Made by a program: the position numbers and the translations under genes
Shown here: piece by piece, positions 12,463-26,001 of the stretch
Position numbering within the stretch: the stretch's first letter is position 1
Layout: every line of letters starts with the position of its first letter
Assembly: GCA_026686845.1 (NCBI GenBank)
Contig: JAIVEN010000007.1
Span: 30,873,001-30,937,000 of the forward strand
DNA from: Adenanthera pavonina
Taxonomy: Eukaryota; Streptophyta; Magnoliopsida; Fabales; Fabaceae
Reading direction: 5' to 3'
DNA: 64,000 bases
Notes under the pieces: model-generated
The model's database searches: none
What the model was told of the DNA's origin: nothing
The model's input: only the letters and a program-made list of their open reading frames with translations

Positions 12463-13969
12463 GTGAGATGGTCTGAGCCAATTCAAATCTTATATTTCAT
12501 TACCGTGTTGTTTTTCTTTTTCTTTTTCTTTTATTTTTAGAAAAATGATAAATTTAAACGAAAAAGAATGACTAGGGTTTTGGTTTTGGTTCTGGTTCTG
12601 GTTCTGGTTTTGATTCTGATTATGGGTCATACAAAAGTGATGTGTTGTTAAGGGTAAAAGCGGAGGCTGAATTCCTATTGTGGAGTTGAATGGTTCAATA
12701 GATTGGAAATGATTGGAAGGGAAATAATCAGAAAGCAAGTATGTAGGTACAGATATCTCTCACTAGTGGAAATGGCTGGTGTGCGGGAGTATCGTTACCG
12801 TTTATAGAATGGAGCCCCGGGACACACATTTGGCACGTAAACGTGTGAAGAATTGTAACAATATATATTTTGGCAAAAAAAAAATTGGAACAATATATAT
12901 ATATATACACACATATTGATTTTGATTCCCAACTATTAACGACAGATGTTTTGTTTTTATTTTAAAGTATGTGTAGTTTGAATTAGAGTGTGTACATATA
13001 TATATATATATATGTACCGATAATTTAATATTTTTTTAATATTGATTGCGTTGATATTTTTTATATATGTATTAACGAAGTATGTAATTTATTATTTTTT
13101 AAAAATAAAAAAATAATTTTCAATACAGATCAGATACATATTGAATTTGAGTCAATACATTTTGATATTTTTTAGATACTTTAAAACAGTTATTTAGAAA
13201 TTTAAATAAATATTATATTTACTTATCAATTAAAGAAATTATAAATAGATTTCTTTTATCATGGAAACTACTTCTAAACTATTATATTATATTTTATTAC
13301 AAAAAATATATTTATTTTATCTAAAATCTAAATAAATTTTTTATTTACTTATAATTTATGTAATCTAAATAGATTTCTTTTATTTCATTTGTGGGATGTA
13401 TGGGATAACTTTGATGATTCTGAAATTTTGAAAGTGACAATCTTATCTCTTGATGAATTAGACCTAAAAGTTGTCATATTTATGAATGATAGTGGGAGAG
13501 GAGATGAGAATTGATATTATTCATATTAGTGGAACTAAGCAATAAGCCAATATACAATAATTTTATGTGATTTGCTTGGAATTCAATAATATTATAGGAT
13601 TTCTTGTGTTTTATGAAATTTTTTTTATTTTATGCATACAATTTAAAAATATCATATCATATATTTTTAGATTTGATCGTATTAATATATCATATACATA
13701 TCATATTCATGATACCCTTATCATGTCCTACATAGGAGTATGTATTAAATTTCTTATAGTGAGAAATTAGATATAAATATATCCATTTTGACTAAAATAT
13801 TTTAATATCTTTGACTGATATGGTATCATAAATATTAAATATCCATTTGACCGAATAAAAAAGTTGCTCATTTAAATTTAATAAGTACATTCGTTGGAAA
13901 ATTTATTTGAAAATGTATGTATTTACAATATAATTTTAATATTTTTATAGTCAAATATCTAAGTAATTT
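12463..13969. other. Upstream region of the bromodomain gene and AT-rich spacer
   Basis: This lies 5' of the minus-strand bromodomain gene. A hexamer-like GGTTCT/GGTTTT repeat occupies about 12575-12621, some 110 bases upstream of the ATG and possibly in the 5' UTR. (TA)n tracts lie near 12893-12908 and 12996-13012. Reading frames here are short and low in complexity; no gene is supported. Confidence 0.5.
12575..12621. repeat. GGTT(C/T)T hexamer repeat upstream of the bromodomain gene
   Basis: Imperfect tandem hexamers gttttg/gttctg, about seven units, just upstream of the ATG of the minus-strand gene. Confidence 0.8.
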
Positions 13970-14475
13970 TAGGGCTATGCATATAAACCCGTAATTCGGT
14001 CCAATTCGATTCTATTAAGTCAATTGGGCCAGACCAGGCTTCGATTAGTTTTGGTTTATTCAGCGCAACCAGTAATATATATATATGTTTTTTAAAAAAA
14101 ATTCTATTATTTTATATATATATTAATTAATTTTATAAGTTTTTTCTATATATTGTATATAATACATTTATTATTTAATTATTATGAAAAACATTTTAAG
14201 GTTTTGATATTTTAATTTTATTTAAAATTTTAAATTGATTTCTCAATTTAATATTATATAAAAATAATATATAGTTGTAAATATTCATAATTTAAAAAAA
14301 ATTAATTTCTATCATAACATTATTTTTTAAGGAAATCCATTTTTACATTAATAATTAATTTTTTTCGTTAATACATAAAGTTATTATTTTATTTTATTTT
14401 TAATATTTTATCCCGAGTGTGCATAAGCCGAGCAATGGCCGGAGATGAACCATCTCGGCCCGTGCACATCCCCTA
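13970..14475. mobile_element. hAT-type MITE with perfect 8-bp target duplication
   Basis: A 506-bp non-coding element. The left end begins TAGGGCTATGCATA; the right end, read in reverse complement, begins TAGGGGATGTGCAC, giving imperfect terminal inverted repeats. An 8-bp direct repeat AGTAATTT sits exactly outside both ends (13962-13969 and 14476-14483). TIRs beginning TAGGG with 8-bp duplications are typical of hAT elements. There is no transposase frame, so it is non-autonomous. Confidence 0.8.
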
Positions 14476-14984
14476 AGTAATTTATCAAACACATAACTTG
14501 CATGAACAATATGACAAATAACATGTATCAAATGAACAATAAGTCCATATATAGCTAAAACTTACAGTATCATATAATTAATCACCTATAATGTCAATTC
14601 AAATAATCCAGATCAAAATTAGGGTAAGGAATTATAAGATGCAAGTGGTAAAAAATTTAACAAATTCTTGCATTAACAAATTAGCAACTATATAAAGTTT
14701 CCAATTCAGAATCTCAAGTAGTCACAATGCAAACCGTATATTTCATCATCAATTGACCAATTCATATATCAATTTCAAGCTAAAATATTCAATAACTTAT
14801 CATAAATTAGCCTAAGACAAATATAAAAAGATAAGAAAAATAATTATCCAAATCAACATGTATGATTGTAGTCCATAGCCTAAAATCTTTTCACAATCTT
14901 ATCAAAAGCAAATTATGAACAAGTTTTTTTTTTAAAAAAAAGAATAGGAAAGAAAATAAACAAATTACAAATTGTGGTCATAAT

Positions 14985-16818
14985 TAATGTTTTTAGAGCG
15001 GGACTGGACTGGATGGTCGGACTGCCATTCGGAGACTTCCTCAACTGGTTTTGTTGGTTTGAGCTATTTCTGTGGTTGAGCCGGATTGAACTGAATTGAG
15101 TTAGAAATCAGAACGGGTCCAAAATAATTGTCCAGCACTGTGTGTGTTTTTATTTATAAATTAATTAAATATTATCATTTTATAAGATAAAAAATATTAA
15201 AAAAAACTCCCAAAATCTGAAAATCCTTAATTTTCAATTCAGTTCGCAGTCGCACTCCTCAGTCTCACACTTACATACGACAATCATCACACTCACACAC
15301 TCGCAGCTGCTCAGCCTCGCACTCACACCATCGCAGATCCGCCGCCCTCTCTGCCTTCCTCCGTGACCATAGCTCTATGACTCAGTCTCCATCTTTTCTT
15401 CCCTCCGTGATTGCGGCTTTGTGAGTTTGTGTTGTGACTCATGAGTGTCTTCCCTTCCCTCTACAAGCTTGGTCCCCTCATCTTTAGAAAATCAAAGTTC
15501 TACCCTCCCCTTCTTTTTCTTCCTCCACGGCAATCGCTTCTTCTTGTGCGAGCTCTGTAACTCCCCAACCCCGAAGGCCCCAGCTTCGTGTCTCAAGCTC
15601 TTAGCTCACACTACCAGCTGGTGAGTTTTATTGAATAATTTTAGACATTATTATTGTAAACAAAAGCTTCATAAATTTATTAGGATCCACTTGCATTGGG
15701 GTTCATGATTCTTCAATCCTCTGTTCTGTTGGCTTCTTGATTTGATTGGCTTGTTTCAAGTTGCTGTGGCTTGTGTATATATATAGTTGATATTTAGTAA
15801 GCTACCTATTTTACAATGGGGAATAATTAGTTGATCGCATGCCTTTGTACTAATTTCTGTGGGGAGTTGTTCCTTAAGGAATTTGATATATTTAATGTCT
15901 TAAATTTAAAATCGGTGTCTTGGTCAAAGTTTCTTAACCTACAAATTGAAATATTTTGTTGTTCAACTCAAGTAGGATTGAAATCTTGAGTATTGCAATC
16001 TGAATAATTGTATAGATTATAGTAATAGAGGACGGGTAACTAAAGGACTGAAAGGAGGATGTGGGTTTGAGAAAGAATAACAAAATCACGAAACTGACTT
16101 TTCAGATCATCATTGTATTTAATATATGTTATCATATAAATGCTATTAGTTCGTTTTCTTCAAATGAATTGTCTTGGCTGATCTTAGGTCCCTCACTTTT
16201 AGTTCATATTTGGGGGATGTATTTCAATCATTGGTTCTAAAGATTTACATGGCATGCAATTTTCACATCTCTCTTTCTTGACCAAATAAAGCTGTGGGCA
16301 AGATATTCTGAAACGAATTAGTGAATATCATAGATATGATCCCAATGTTCATAAGGCTGTTTATGCAAAGTCCTGTTTTTATGAGATTTCATTTGTTCTA
16401 AGTACTTGAGTCTACAGCCAAGTTATGAAATGTATAAGCTTAATGGGAAATACTTATTATAGGAGTGAACTTGCATTCCACGCTATCAATTGATTATTCT
16501 AAACTGAATATGAGGGTGACTAATCATACCATTCCAGGCATAAAATTCAAAATTGCTTTTAAATTACATGGACATTTATAATTGTGTGATAATATGATGA
16601 TATTACTTAACAATGTTTACTTTTGGTGCTATTATGTTGACATTTTATTTTAGAAGATATGGTCTTATTTCTTATATATATTTTATGATATATATAATAT
16701 TATTTTTTACATAATTATTATGTCATCGATTTAATTACCTGTCCAACTAATTGAATCATAAAAACTGTGATTCAGTAGCATTTCTAGTTTGACATCCAGT
16801 TTGATTTTTAAAACATTT
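14985..16818 (+). mobile_element. Probable hAT-like non-autonomous element carrying a GC-rich leader-like segment
   Basis: A 1834-bp segment with inverted-repeat-like ends: left TAATGTTTTTAGAGC, right in reverse complement AAATGTTTTAAAAATC, with looser similarity further in (ACTGGATGGTCGGACTG against ACTGGATGTCAAACTAG). The flanking 8-mers are GTCATAAT (14977-14984) and GTCTTAAT (16819-16826), 7 of 8 identical. Inside, 15240-15620 is much richer in G+C and C/T than its surroundings and ends in a good donor-like CTG/GTGAGT near 15620, so it looks like the promoter and first exon of a once-transcribed element. No long protein frame follows. Assignment to hAT is inferred from the duplication length; an internally deleted autonomous element or a captured gene fragment are alternatives. 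Confidence 0.5.
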
Positions 16819-18042
16819 GTCTTAATATGAAATTCTATCCCTACTACAACCTCTATATGATCATCTACAATCTATATAATCTGTCCAACAAACAAACACA
16901 TGCATAACATATTGATTTCGAAATATTCAATGTACATTTGATCAATTAAAATAGTTGCTCTTTTAAATTTAATAAGTTATAAGTCATTTGTTGGAAAATT
17001 TATTAAAAATATATGTATTTATAAATAATTTTAATATACATTATTTATAGATTGTAATTTAATTTAAATCCAATGACATTTCTATTAATGGATTATAAGA
17101 AAAAAAATAACAGTTTCAATGAATTAAATATTAATTTTAACATAAACTAGTGATTCACCGGTGTCATGCAAAGATTTTACTATGAGAAATATTTGCAACT
17201 ATGTTTAATACATATTGAAATTCTAAATAAATTTACAAGCCATAAATTCTTATATATAAACCATCTTCCATTTTATTTTTAGAATGAATACTCTTATTAC
17301 AATGTTACAAGTAATATTCTAAGGTTGTAATAAATAATATTTTAAGTTTATAACAAATAAAGCTCAAAATTAAATAGAAGTGGCAATTTATGAGTTTTCA
17401 ATTTGTAACGCTCTAAATTTGAAACAATAATTTTGTTAAAATATTTTCTAAATTTGTAAAACAAACTCTCTAAAAGCAAGAAAAATATACTTTAAAAAAT
17501 CCTTTTTTTTATTGTTTAATATTTATATAGGATATTTTCAATAACTTCATCAAATAATAAATTTTTATTAAATCATTATTTTCATTAACTTGATCAATCA
17601 TAATAAATATAATTTTTTTAAGCATGGGCAGGAATATTAAGCGAATATAAAAACATTTAAAAGTATGAGTCTCAACCACTTTAGTTTAATTGGTTCTTGT
17701 ATAATTCATACTATTGAGAGTAATTTGTTTTAGTTTTAAACATATTTAAAATTAATTATGTTTATCATGTAAAACACAACAACTAAATTTATACCATTTG
17801 ATTAATATAATATAGTATATGGTGGACAAACTACATAATACAAAAGTAACAAATTTTTTGGATACCTTGTTAGTGGACAACAATTCTACGCTACATACTA
17901 ATTTTTGAAAATTAGGGTTTAAACCAATTAATTATGAGTTTGTTTTAAATTTGTATATACCATTTTAGTAGTTAGTATATTTGTCACAATTTAATTTTAA
18001 AATAATCAATCTCGCTTAATTTTACAACTGTAATGTTAATAT
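16819..18042. other. AT-rich gene-poor spacer
   Basis: No gene or clear element seen. Reading frames are short and of AT-driven composition. Confidence 0.5.
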
Positions 18043-18576
18043 TAAGAGTGTTCAACCAACTACTGGATTGATCTAGAGACTAGGTCGGTTTGGATACTAA
18101 GTTGGGGTCAAACCAGGTCATACTCGACCTGAGTATATATTTAACTATATATATTCTAAAATTTTTTCATAAAAATTAATTTTATTTTTTTATTTAGCAT
18201 ATGTAATAAATTGATTTCATTATTATATATTCTAAAATTTTTCCATAAACTTTCAATCTTTTAATTTAATTTTAAATTTTAAATTGATTTCTTAATATTA
18301 TATAAAAATAATGTATGATTATTAAGTATTTATAATCTTTGAAAATGTTATTTTTTATCCTAATATTATTTTTCAAAGGAAATATATTTTGAATGAATTT
18401 AATTATATATTATTAATAATTAAATTTATTTATTTATTTATTATTTTTAAATAATTTTTAGGATCGGGCCAAACTCAATCTCATATATTGGGCTGACTCA
18501 ACCTAACCCTACTTCATAAAAACTGGATACCAGGTTAACTATTAATTTAGTTTTACCTGGTTTTTGTGGATCTCTA
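18043..18576. mobile_element. Degenerate hAT-like MITE
   Basis: A 534-bp segment. The left end TAAGAGTGTTCAACC and the right end in reverse complement TTAGAGATCCACAAA resemble each other. Both ends contain the same kind of GGTT/AACC-rich subterminal sequence. The flanking 8-mers GTTAATAT and ATTTATAT match at 6 of 8. No coding capacity. Confidence 0.45.
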
Positions 18577-21534
18577 ATTTATATAAAACATCAATTATGT
18601 GAGTAAAACTCTGGTCATCAGACTAAAATAAATTTTGTATATCAATTGCAACAAAATTTCATAAATTTATTATATATATAAAAGTAGGATTCAAAACTAA
18701 ATTCCTGTTGTGCCACTTCAGCATCTTTAAAAAGAAGAAAAATTTGGTGTGGCACATTGATGTAACTATTGATGTGTTCAACTCTACATCCCATCTATTA
18801 ATTTACTAAATTTAATTCATAATTGAGTGATTAATGTATTTAATGATGATAAATTTGACACTTTAATGTATAATTTTCCTTGTGCATAGTTTTTTTTTTC
18901 ATTGTCATAAAACCTAATGAACTCTTTGACTTTTTTTGACAAATATTATAAATAACTATAATCATGGCAGTTATCTAATTCATTATGATTGCCTTTTGTA
19001 CAAGTTTTAGAATGTTTAAAGTAAAATAATATATATATATATATATATTTAACAGAACAACGAAATACTATATCTAATACATTAGTTTTGTAGGAAAAAA
19101 ATATAAGAAAGGGTCATATTTCTTTAAGTCTAATTATTATATTATTATTCTATTATTATATTTATTGAAATATAATTATTCTACAATAATTTATAAAGGT
19201 TTATAATAAGTTCTATTGTGCTAAATTTTATAATTTTGTTATATCAATTTTTAGTATATAATATAATATAGTATATACTGTAATATAATTTAATGCATAA
19301 TTGGGTGAATTATACATTTAGTGGTATTATTATATATTTATATAATACAATACAATATAATATACTTTTATATTAATTATTAGAAATTGGTCATTTATTA
19401 TTTTTTAATGTCGATAGAGAATCAAATTTGCATTAAGTCTCCGAGCCATCATCATTTAAGCAATCATGCGTTTTATCAATTTTAAAAAAGTTACTCTCTT
19501 TATTCCTTTTTATTTGTAATTTTTTAAGAAAGTTTTTATTTTTATTTATCTCACTTTTAAATTCCAAGATAACATTAATTAATATTTTTCCATTTATACC
19601 CTTATCCATCATTTTAAAAGTAAAAAATAACATTAATTGTTTTTTCTTATCTTTTTATTTATTAAAGGACATATTAAAAAATTTAAAATAAATTCTAATA
19701 CCCTAATTGTATTTCTTAATCTGTGTGTAAAAATCTTAAACAATATATAAAAAGAAATGGATGTAATACTATACATGATTTAAATTAATATTTAGTTGCA
19801 TTGATTAATTGGTGAATTCTTGGCTACAAATACTTCATCGTATTTGTCCTCCATCAGATTACTTTCAACTGAGTTTTGTTTCATATTGTGACAGTTTTTG
19901 TTTTCCTTTTTTTTTCATATGATGAAGAAGGTTCTTGCTTTAGTTTTCATGGCATGTCTAGAAGCAAATGTAAAGATTTGAACCAATGATCATGTTCAAT
20001 ATTGATTCTCTATGTGTATCTCCATGTTATGTATTTTTCTTCCATGCTTTATAGACATCTCTTGATAGATGCGATTTTTCATTTATTTTTATATCTACTC
20101 CAATTTCTAATCATAATTCAATATGTTGTCTAATTTTTTTTCTCTCTTGGGAGAGAGGTTACAAAAAAATTGTTTAATAGATGAATAATTTAATTAAAAA
20201 TTATAGTGTGTGTATATATATATATGATTCAAGATGCAAAGGCACACATGTTGAAATTATGAGTTATCACATAGAATACTCAGATGCCATGCATCCATGA
20301 ATTATGGGTTAGTGTTGTTTCTCCAATTTTACTATAACAAGAAAAATATACAAAGACTAGACTAGCACAAATTGGATGTATTATGAGTTTGGTAGTAAGT
20401 TGAATTACTATGTACAATCACCTTAAAACAACTAGCAATTAGGATAATATTATATTGAGATCAATATATTTTGTTTAATTCGGACAAATAATTGAATTTT
20501 CAGTTTGAGGTGACCTATAAAATATCTTTTTTATTTTATTTTTGTTCAATTTTGAATTGTATTTGAGTCATCATCAATAATAAAATAAATAATTTAAATA
20601 TTTTATTCACTATGAAGTATTAAAAATTATTTATAGCTTATTAAGGGATTAATAATAGAGTTTTTGTAATAGTTTAAATGAGTTAATCTATAGTTGATAA
20701 AAAAAAAAAGAGTCAATCTATTACGAATAATGTGTTGAACGGATCAACTTATTATGAATTACGAGTTAAATGAGTTAAACAAATAAATCACTTTAGATTG
20801 CAAATTATTTGGTCAATCTATTATTAATAAAAATAACATTTTCTTAATTCTACATATATATATATATATAGCACTAAATAAATATTTAGTATGTCATATA
20901 AGATAAGATAATTTTCTACCTGAGTTGTTAATTCAAGCATAATTTATTATATGGGATGAGATTACTATTGAAAACAATTTTTTGTCTTGAATTCCTTAAT
21001 TGAAGATTAAGAGATATTCTGAAATTACATAAATTAGTATATATTATACAAACAAATATATTATTGATTGTTTTTATATCAAATATATTTACTAGGCTAT
21101 TTTACTAGAGTAATCCATGGGTCATATGGGTATATTGCTAATTATTGTTTAAAAGTTGTACATTGCTGGTTATTGTTTAAAAGTTGTAAACCTGAAAATG
21201 TAGGATAGGATACGTGTCAAATAAATTGATCAAATAGTAATTTTAGAAATTTGAATAATTAGTAATTGATTCATTCCAATTTATTAGATTTATTAGATCT
21301 TTGATTGACGTTTTTGTGAAATTAACAAATACTTTTTTAAAATAATTTTACCAGACACATTTAATTATGTTTCTAACCATTTAAAAATTTAATAAATAAT
21401 TTGTAGGGTATAATATCAAATCGCAGTTTTCAATGTGCATTTAATTGCTACGATTTCTGCTGCAAGATATATTGTTTCGTCTAAAATTTTGGTAACACAC
21501 GTATTTGTCTACTTTTCATTTTATTTCTTAAGTA
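18577..21534. other. AT-rich gene-poor spacer
   Basis: No gene supported. (TA)n tracts lie near 19028-19047 and 20852-20870. A 27-base near-perfect direct repeat (attgct.. to ..agttgta) lies at about 21134-21160 and 21164-21190. Confidence 0.5.
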
Positions 21535-21797
21535 CTCCCTCCAGTCCTATATATAAAATTTTTTACTTTAATTCTAAATATAAGACTCTTTATAATATAT
21601 GATGTGGTATTTATTATATATTTTAAAAAATGCTCATATTTAATGTATTCAAAGGAAAACAGAAAGAGATTAAATAAGGGTAATTTTGAAAAAATGTTAA
21701 AATTTTTGGAGAAATCGAGGTAGTTAATTAGTTTTAACTCCCCTTCTTAATTCACGTAATTCGATTAAAATAGTCTTATATTAAGAATTAGAGGGAG
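21535..21797. mobile_element. Stowaway MITE (Tc1/mariner type)
   Basis: A 263-bp element starting CTCCCTCCAGTCC and ending in the complement of CTCCCTCTAATTC, with a TA dinucleotide on each side (21533-21534 and 21798-21799). Internal sequence is AT-rich and closely resembles the element at 60309-60573 (shared strings such as atcgaggtagttaattag). Confidence 0.85.
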
Positions 21798-24700
21798 TAA
21801 CAACCAAAGTAATTAACTAAGTTTTTATGGAGTTGCATTGGTATTTTATATCCTTGTACATTTTTGTTATAAATTTTAACTACTTTTCATTTCATTTTTA
21901 TCAATATTTTCTAATTCAATCAAATCCTAAGAAATTATTTAATTATAACCTTAAACTTCTATTTTTATAACTTTCATTCAGAGGATTACATATGGAGTGA
22001 ACCTTGTATATTACACAAAATTTAAAGTAATGAACTAAATATTGATGCTCGTTAAAATTGGTATTAATACAATTGAGAAAATAGACATGTAAATTTATCA
22101 ATCTATAAATATTTTTATATAAAGTATAAAAATAGTTGTTCAAATTTAAATATTATAAAAAAATCTCCTTTATGTCTATTGCTTTAATTTAAAATGTCAC
22201 GGTAAATTAAATATGGTATTTACCAAAATATATTATTCATTAATATTTAATATTGTTAAATTAATGAAACATCCCACTAAATAGCACAGGAACAGTAAAT
22301 AAATACTAATTCTTATTCTATATTGATGAGTTTTTCTCAAGTCTTATCCTAAAGCAGTACGAAGTACGGATTGTAAAAAATATTTATTATATTTATATGC
22401 TTAAATATTCGCAAGCTTTTCTGGGTTGAAATTGTGCATGGACACCGGGCATAGTGTTGTTTTTTTGCCCCGACTATTATTTGAATTTGTTTTCACTTTT
22501 TTTTTTAAAGAATTAAGGACCCAATCCAAGTAATGTTATTTTTCAACAGCCCATCAATCCATCATGGCCCAATACCGTATTGAAGCGGCTCGATTGCCTT
22601 TCAATTTTCAATTCTCTTTGAAAAAATGTTACATTTAGTCCCCATAATTTACTGGAATTTTTAATTTTCAATGTAATGCCTGCCAATTTAGTTTCTAATA
22701 GATTTTTTTTTGGCCAACAGTTTCTAAGAGATAAAGAGATCACTTCTTCCACTTTGTTATTGTTTTCGATTCAATTACTAACATTATGATTTGAAAAAAT
22801 GACATAAAAATTTCTAAGTTGGTACTTACATTCCAAAAAATTATTATCTATATATAAATTTAAAACACCATTACAATATAATATATATATATATATATAT
22901 ATAACATAAAAACTTAATGACAATTTTAGAGAGCAATAATAGTAACTTTAATTTTTCAAAATAAATTTAATTTTTTAAATGCTTCTCATTTTATTAGATC
23001 TCAATCATCATTATTTATGTTGGCAAACAAATACCATTATTTCTAATTTTCATACAAGATTTGTCATAACACTATGAGCTGGATGCTTACTTAACTAATA
23101 GAATATGTACATAGGCCATTTGAAACTAATTAATGTGGTAAAATTAAAATGAGATAATAGTGTCTAAGATTTAAAACTTCTTGATATTAAAAAAATGTTA
23201 CGCACATATATATGATTAGAATGAAGTTGAATTGGACAATTAATAATAATGATAGACTTAATATAATGGGACATAGTCTATAAGTTACATAATAAAGTCT
23301 ACAAGTGATGGGATATAGTCTATATTAAAGCTCTATTAGATAAAATCAAAGTAAACATTATAAAATATGGAAGGCCATAATTATAATCACTAAAAATGAC
23401 ATATGGTTATTTGACCAAAGTCATGTATTTGTATTAAATACTATAATATATATTATAAAGCATTGCATCCTTTGGTGTATTTGGTGATGTTGTATGTAAA
23501 AAGTCTTCTACTTAATTACTCAAATTATGAGTTTTGCACAAGTTATGAGTTTAAAGTTGTGGCGATTATAAATTAAAAGCATCCTTCAACTTTCATTTGG
23601 AAGAAATTAAAACTTAAAAGGCTTTTAATGGCCACAAACAGGGGATTTACGGGTGTTCCATTTGATGAGGTTCATTTTGTTTTTTTTGGTAAATACCATA
23701 TGATGTGGATCATAACTAGCATATGGGCCAGCAATAGGGCCGCTTGGTAAGCTCATTTTAAAAATAAATAAATAAATAAAAATAAAGAATTGAAAAGGAA
23801 AAGGAAAAAAAAAGTGAATTGACCTAAATGTAGTGAAATTTTTTATCCTTAAAACAAATAATATTTGGTATATGAAATCAAGTAAATGGGATACTGTAAT
23901 AAAATTTGTAAACGTACTCTTAAAATTAAAAATTATTGAAAATTGAAGTTCCATTGCTCTTGGCAGAATTATAGAAGCCTGTTACTCTCTTCTAATTACG
24001 CTTTTCTTTTTTTATACATCTAATTACCCTTCTATTGATAATAGATAACAGGCCTCAAACATATCTATTATAATATAAATTTTATAAGAAGTGCGTTTAG
24101 AAAAATAACTTATAAATAGTATTTAGTTTTATATTTTGTTTTGTCTAATTTCTCTTAATTTCAATGATATAGTTAAAAATTACTTGTATTAAGGGTATGT
24201 TTGGAAGTTTAGTATGAAATGGAATGGAACAGTCATTAATCAAATGGAGTGGAATGGAATGGAATGGAATAAAATGAAACATAATATTTCATTATTTGAG
24301 AGTTTTAAAAAGAAAAAGAACAGTTTCATTTAGTCATTGTTTGAAAGTTATTCTAAAATTAATAGAATGAAATACTTTATAACATTTCCTTTCCCATATT
24401 ATCCATATAATTTAATTTAGATGAAAAATATGAAATTACTTCAAATTAAAAAGTATGAAATGTTTTTGAATAAACTTCAAATATTTTTTTTCAAGTAGTC
24501 TTTCTATAATGAGATTTTTTATTTGTTATTCTTTATAAATATATAAGATTACAATTACAATTTGTTAAGAAAAAAATATTTATCATTTTTAAATTCAAAA
24601 TTCCCCATAAGAATAAAGTAAAAATTCTCATGCTGTAAAGAGATTGAGAGCATAGCTCATTTTAGTTGAGTGACTCAATGATGGCTCTATACAATGAAGA

Positions 24701-25130
24701 AAATAAGAGTAATGAGACAAAGTTTAATAATAAATATTATTAGAAATAAATATATTTTAATAAAATTTTAAATAATCTTATAAATATAATATGAATTTTA
24801 GGTCATTCCATTTATAACTTTTAATTTAACGGAACAACAAAATTTAGATTTTGGATAGTTAAGAAGAAGAGACCCTCCCTTATTATTTCATTCCCTCATA
24901 CAAAAAAATTATCCAAATAATAGTGCACTTCTTTTTAGCCAATGCACATCATTTTATTACACGGAGAAAAAAAAAAATTCCAAACGTAATGAAAGTACTG
25001 GAGAGGACAATCAGGATTGCCAGCACACTAGCCCTGTTTTGTATGAAGAAAATATTAGCGGAACAATATTTTAAGCAAGTATTACTCCCTATGCTACTTG
25101 ATAAAAGCTCCTCATAATTATTAAATTTGT
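21798..25130. other. AT-rich gene-poor spacer
   Basis: No gene supported. It contains a (TA)n tract at about 22878-22902 and a short run of GGAAT pentamers near 24251-24270. The string GGGTATGTTTGG near 24195 resembles a hAT MITE end, but no matching partner end was found. Confidence 0.45.
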
Positions 25131-25640
25131 TAAAAATATAAAATATTTTTATTTAGTATTAATAATTTTTATAATATAATTAATGAGAATAAATTATAAT
25201 TAAATATATTTTTTTAAAAAATATTAAATATAGTAAATAATTTACGTATTTTTTATTTTTTTATTCTATTTTATTTATTATTTTAAAATTTGTTACACAA
25301 ACTAATAAAATTATTAAATAATATAGATAATAATAAAATTTAGTAATATTTTATCAAAATATTATTAAATTAAATATTAAAAAATTAAAAATACAAAATA
25401 TTTTTATTTAGTATTAATAATTTTTATAATATAATTAATGATAATAAATTATAATTAAAGATATTTTTAAAAAAATATTAAATATAGTAAATAATTTATG
25501 TATTTTTTATTTTTTTCATTCTATTTTATTTATTATTTTAAAATTTGTTACACAAATTAATAAAATTATTAAATAATATAGATCATAAAAAAATTTAGTA
25601 ATATTTTATTAAAATATCATTAAATTAAATATTAAAAAAT
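25131..25640. repeat. 256-bp AT-rich unit duplicated in tandem
   Basis: Two adjacent copies with period 256: agtattaata begins at 25155 and again at 25411, and ttgttacacaaa recurs at the same spacing. Copies differ by only scattered substitutions, so the duplication is fairly recent. It lies about 360 bp upstream of the NTAN1 start codon. Confidence 0.85.
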
Positions 25641-26001
25641 AATTTATATTTCATTTATTATTATTTTTAATGAGTAAAATAATAAAAATAGTAATCAATA
25701 TTTCATTAGTAACGTAAAATAATAAGTAAATTAAAATATTTAAAATTATTTAAAATAATAGATAAAATAGAACTGACATAATATATTTTAAAATAAAATA
25801 GGAATCAAAATTTTCCTATTAAATAACATTAAGTAACAGAACTAGAGATTAATATGAAACTATTGATTACTAGTAAAGACTACTATTAAGCTGGTCCTAG
25901 AGGATCTTGTCAACGTCCATCCTGATTCGTGCAGAAGTGCGGAACGCTCAGCTCCATTCTTCTGTCATCTGGAGATTATTCAGAGGGTTATTGCCCAAAT
26001 C

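Noticed and set aside
24186..24420. hAT MITE starting at GGGTATGTTTGG
   Set aside because: No complementary right end or target duplication could be found, so it was left as spacer.
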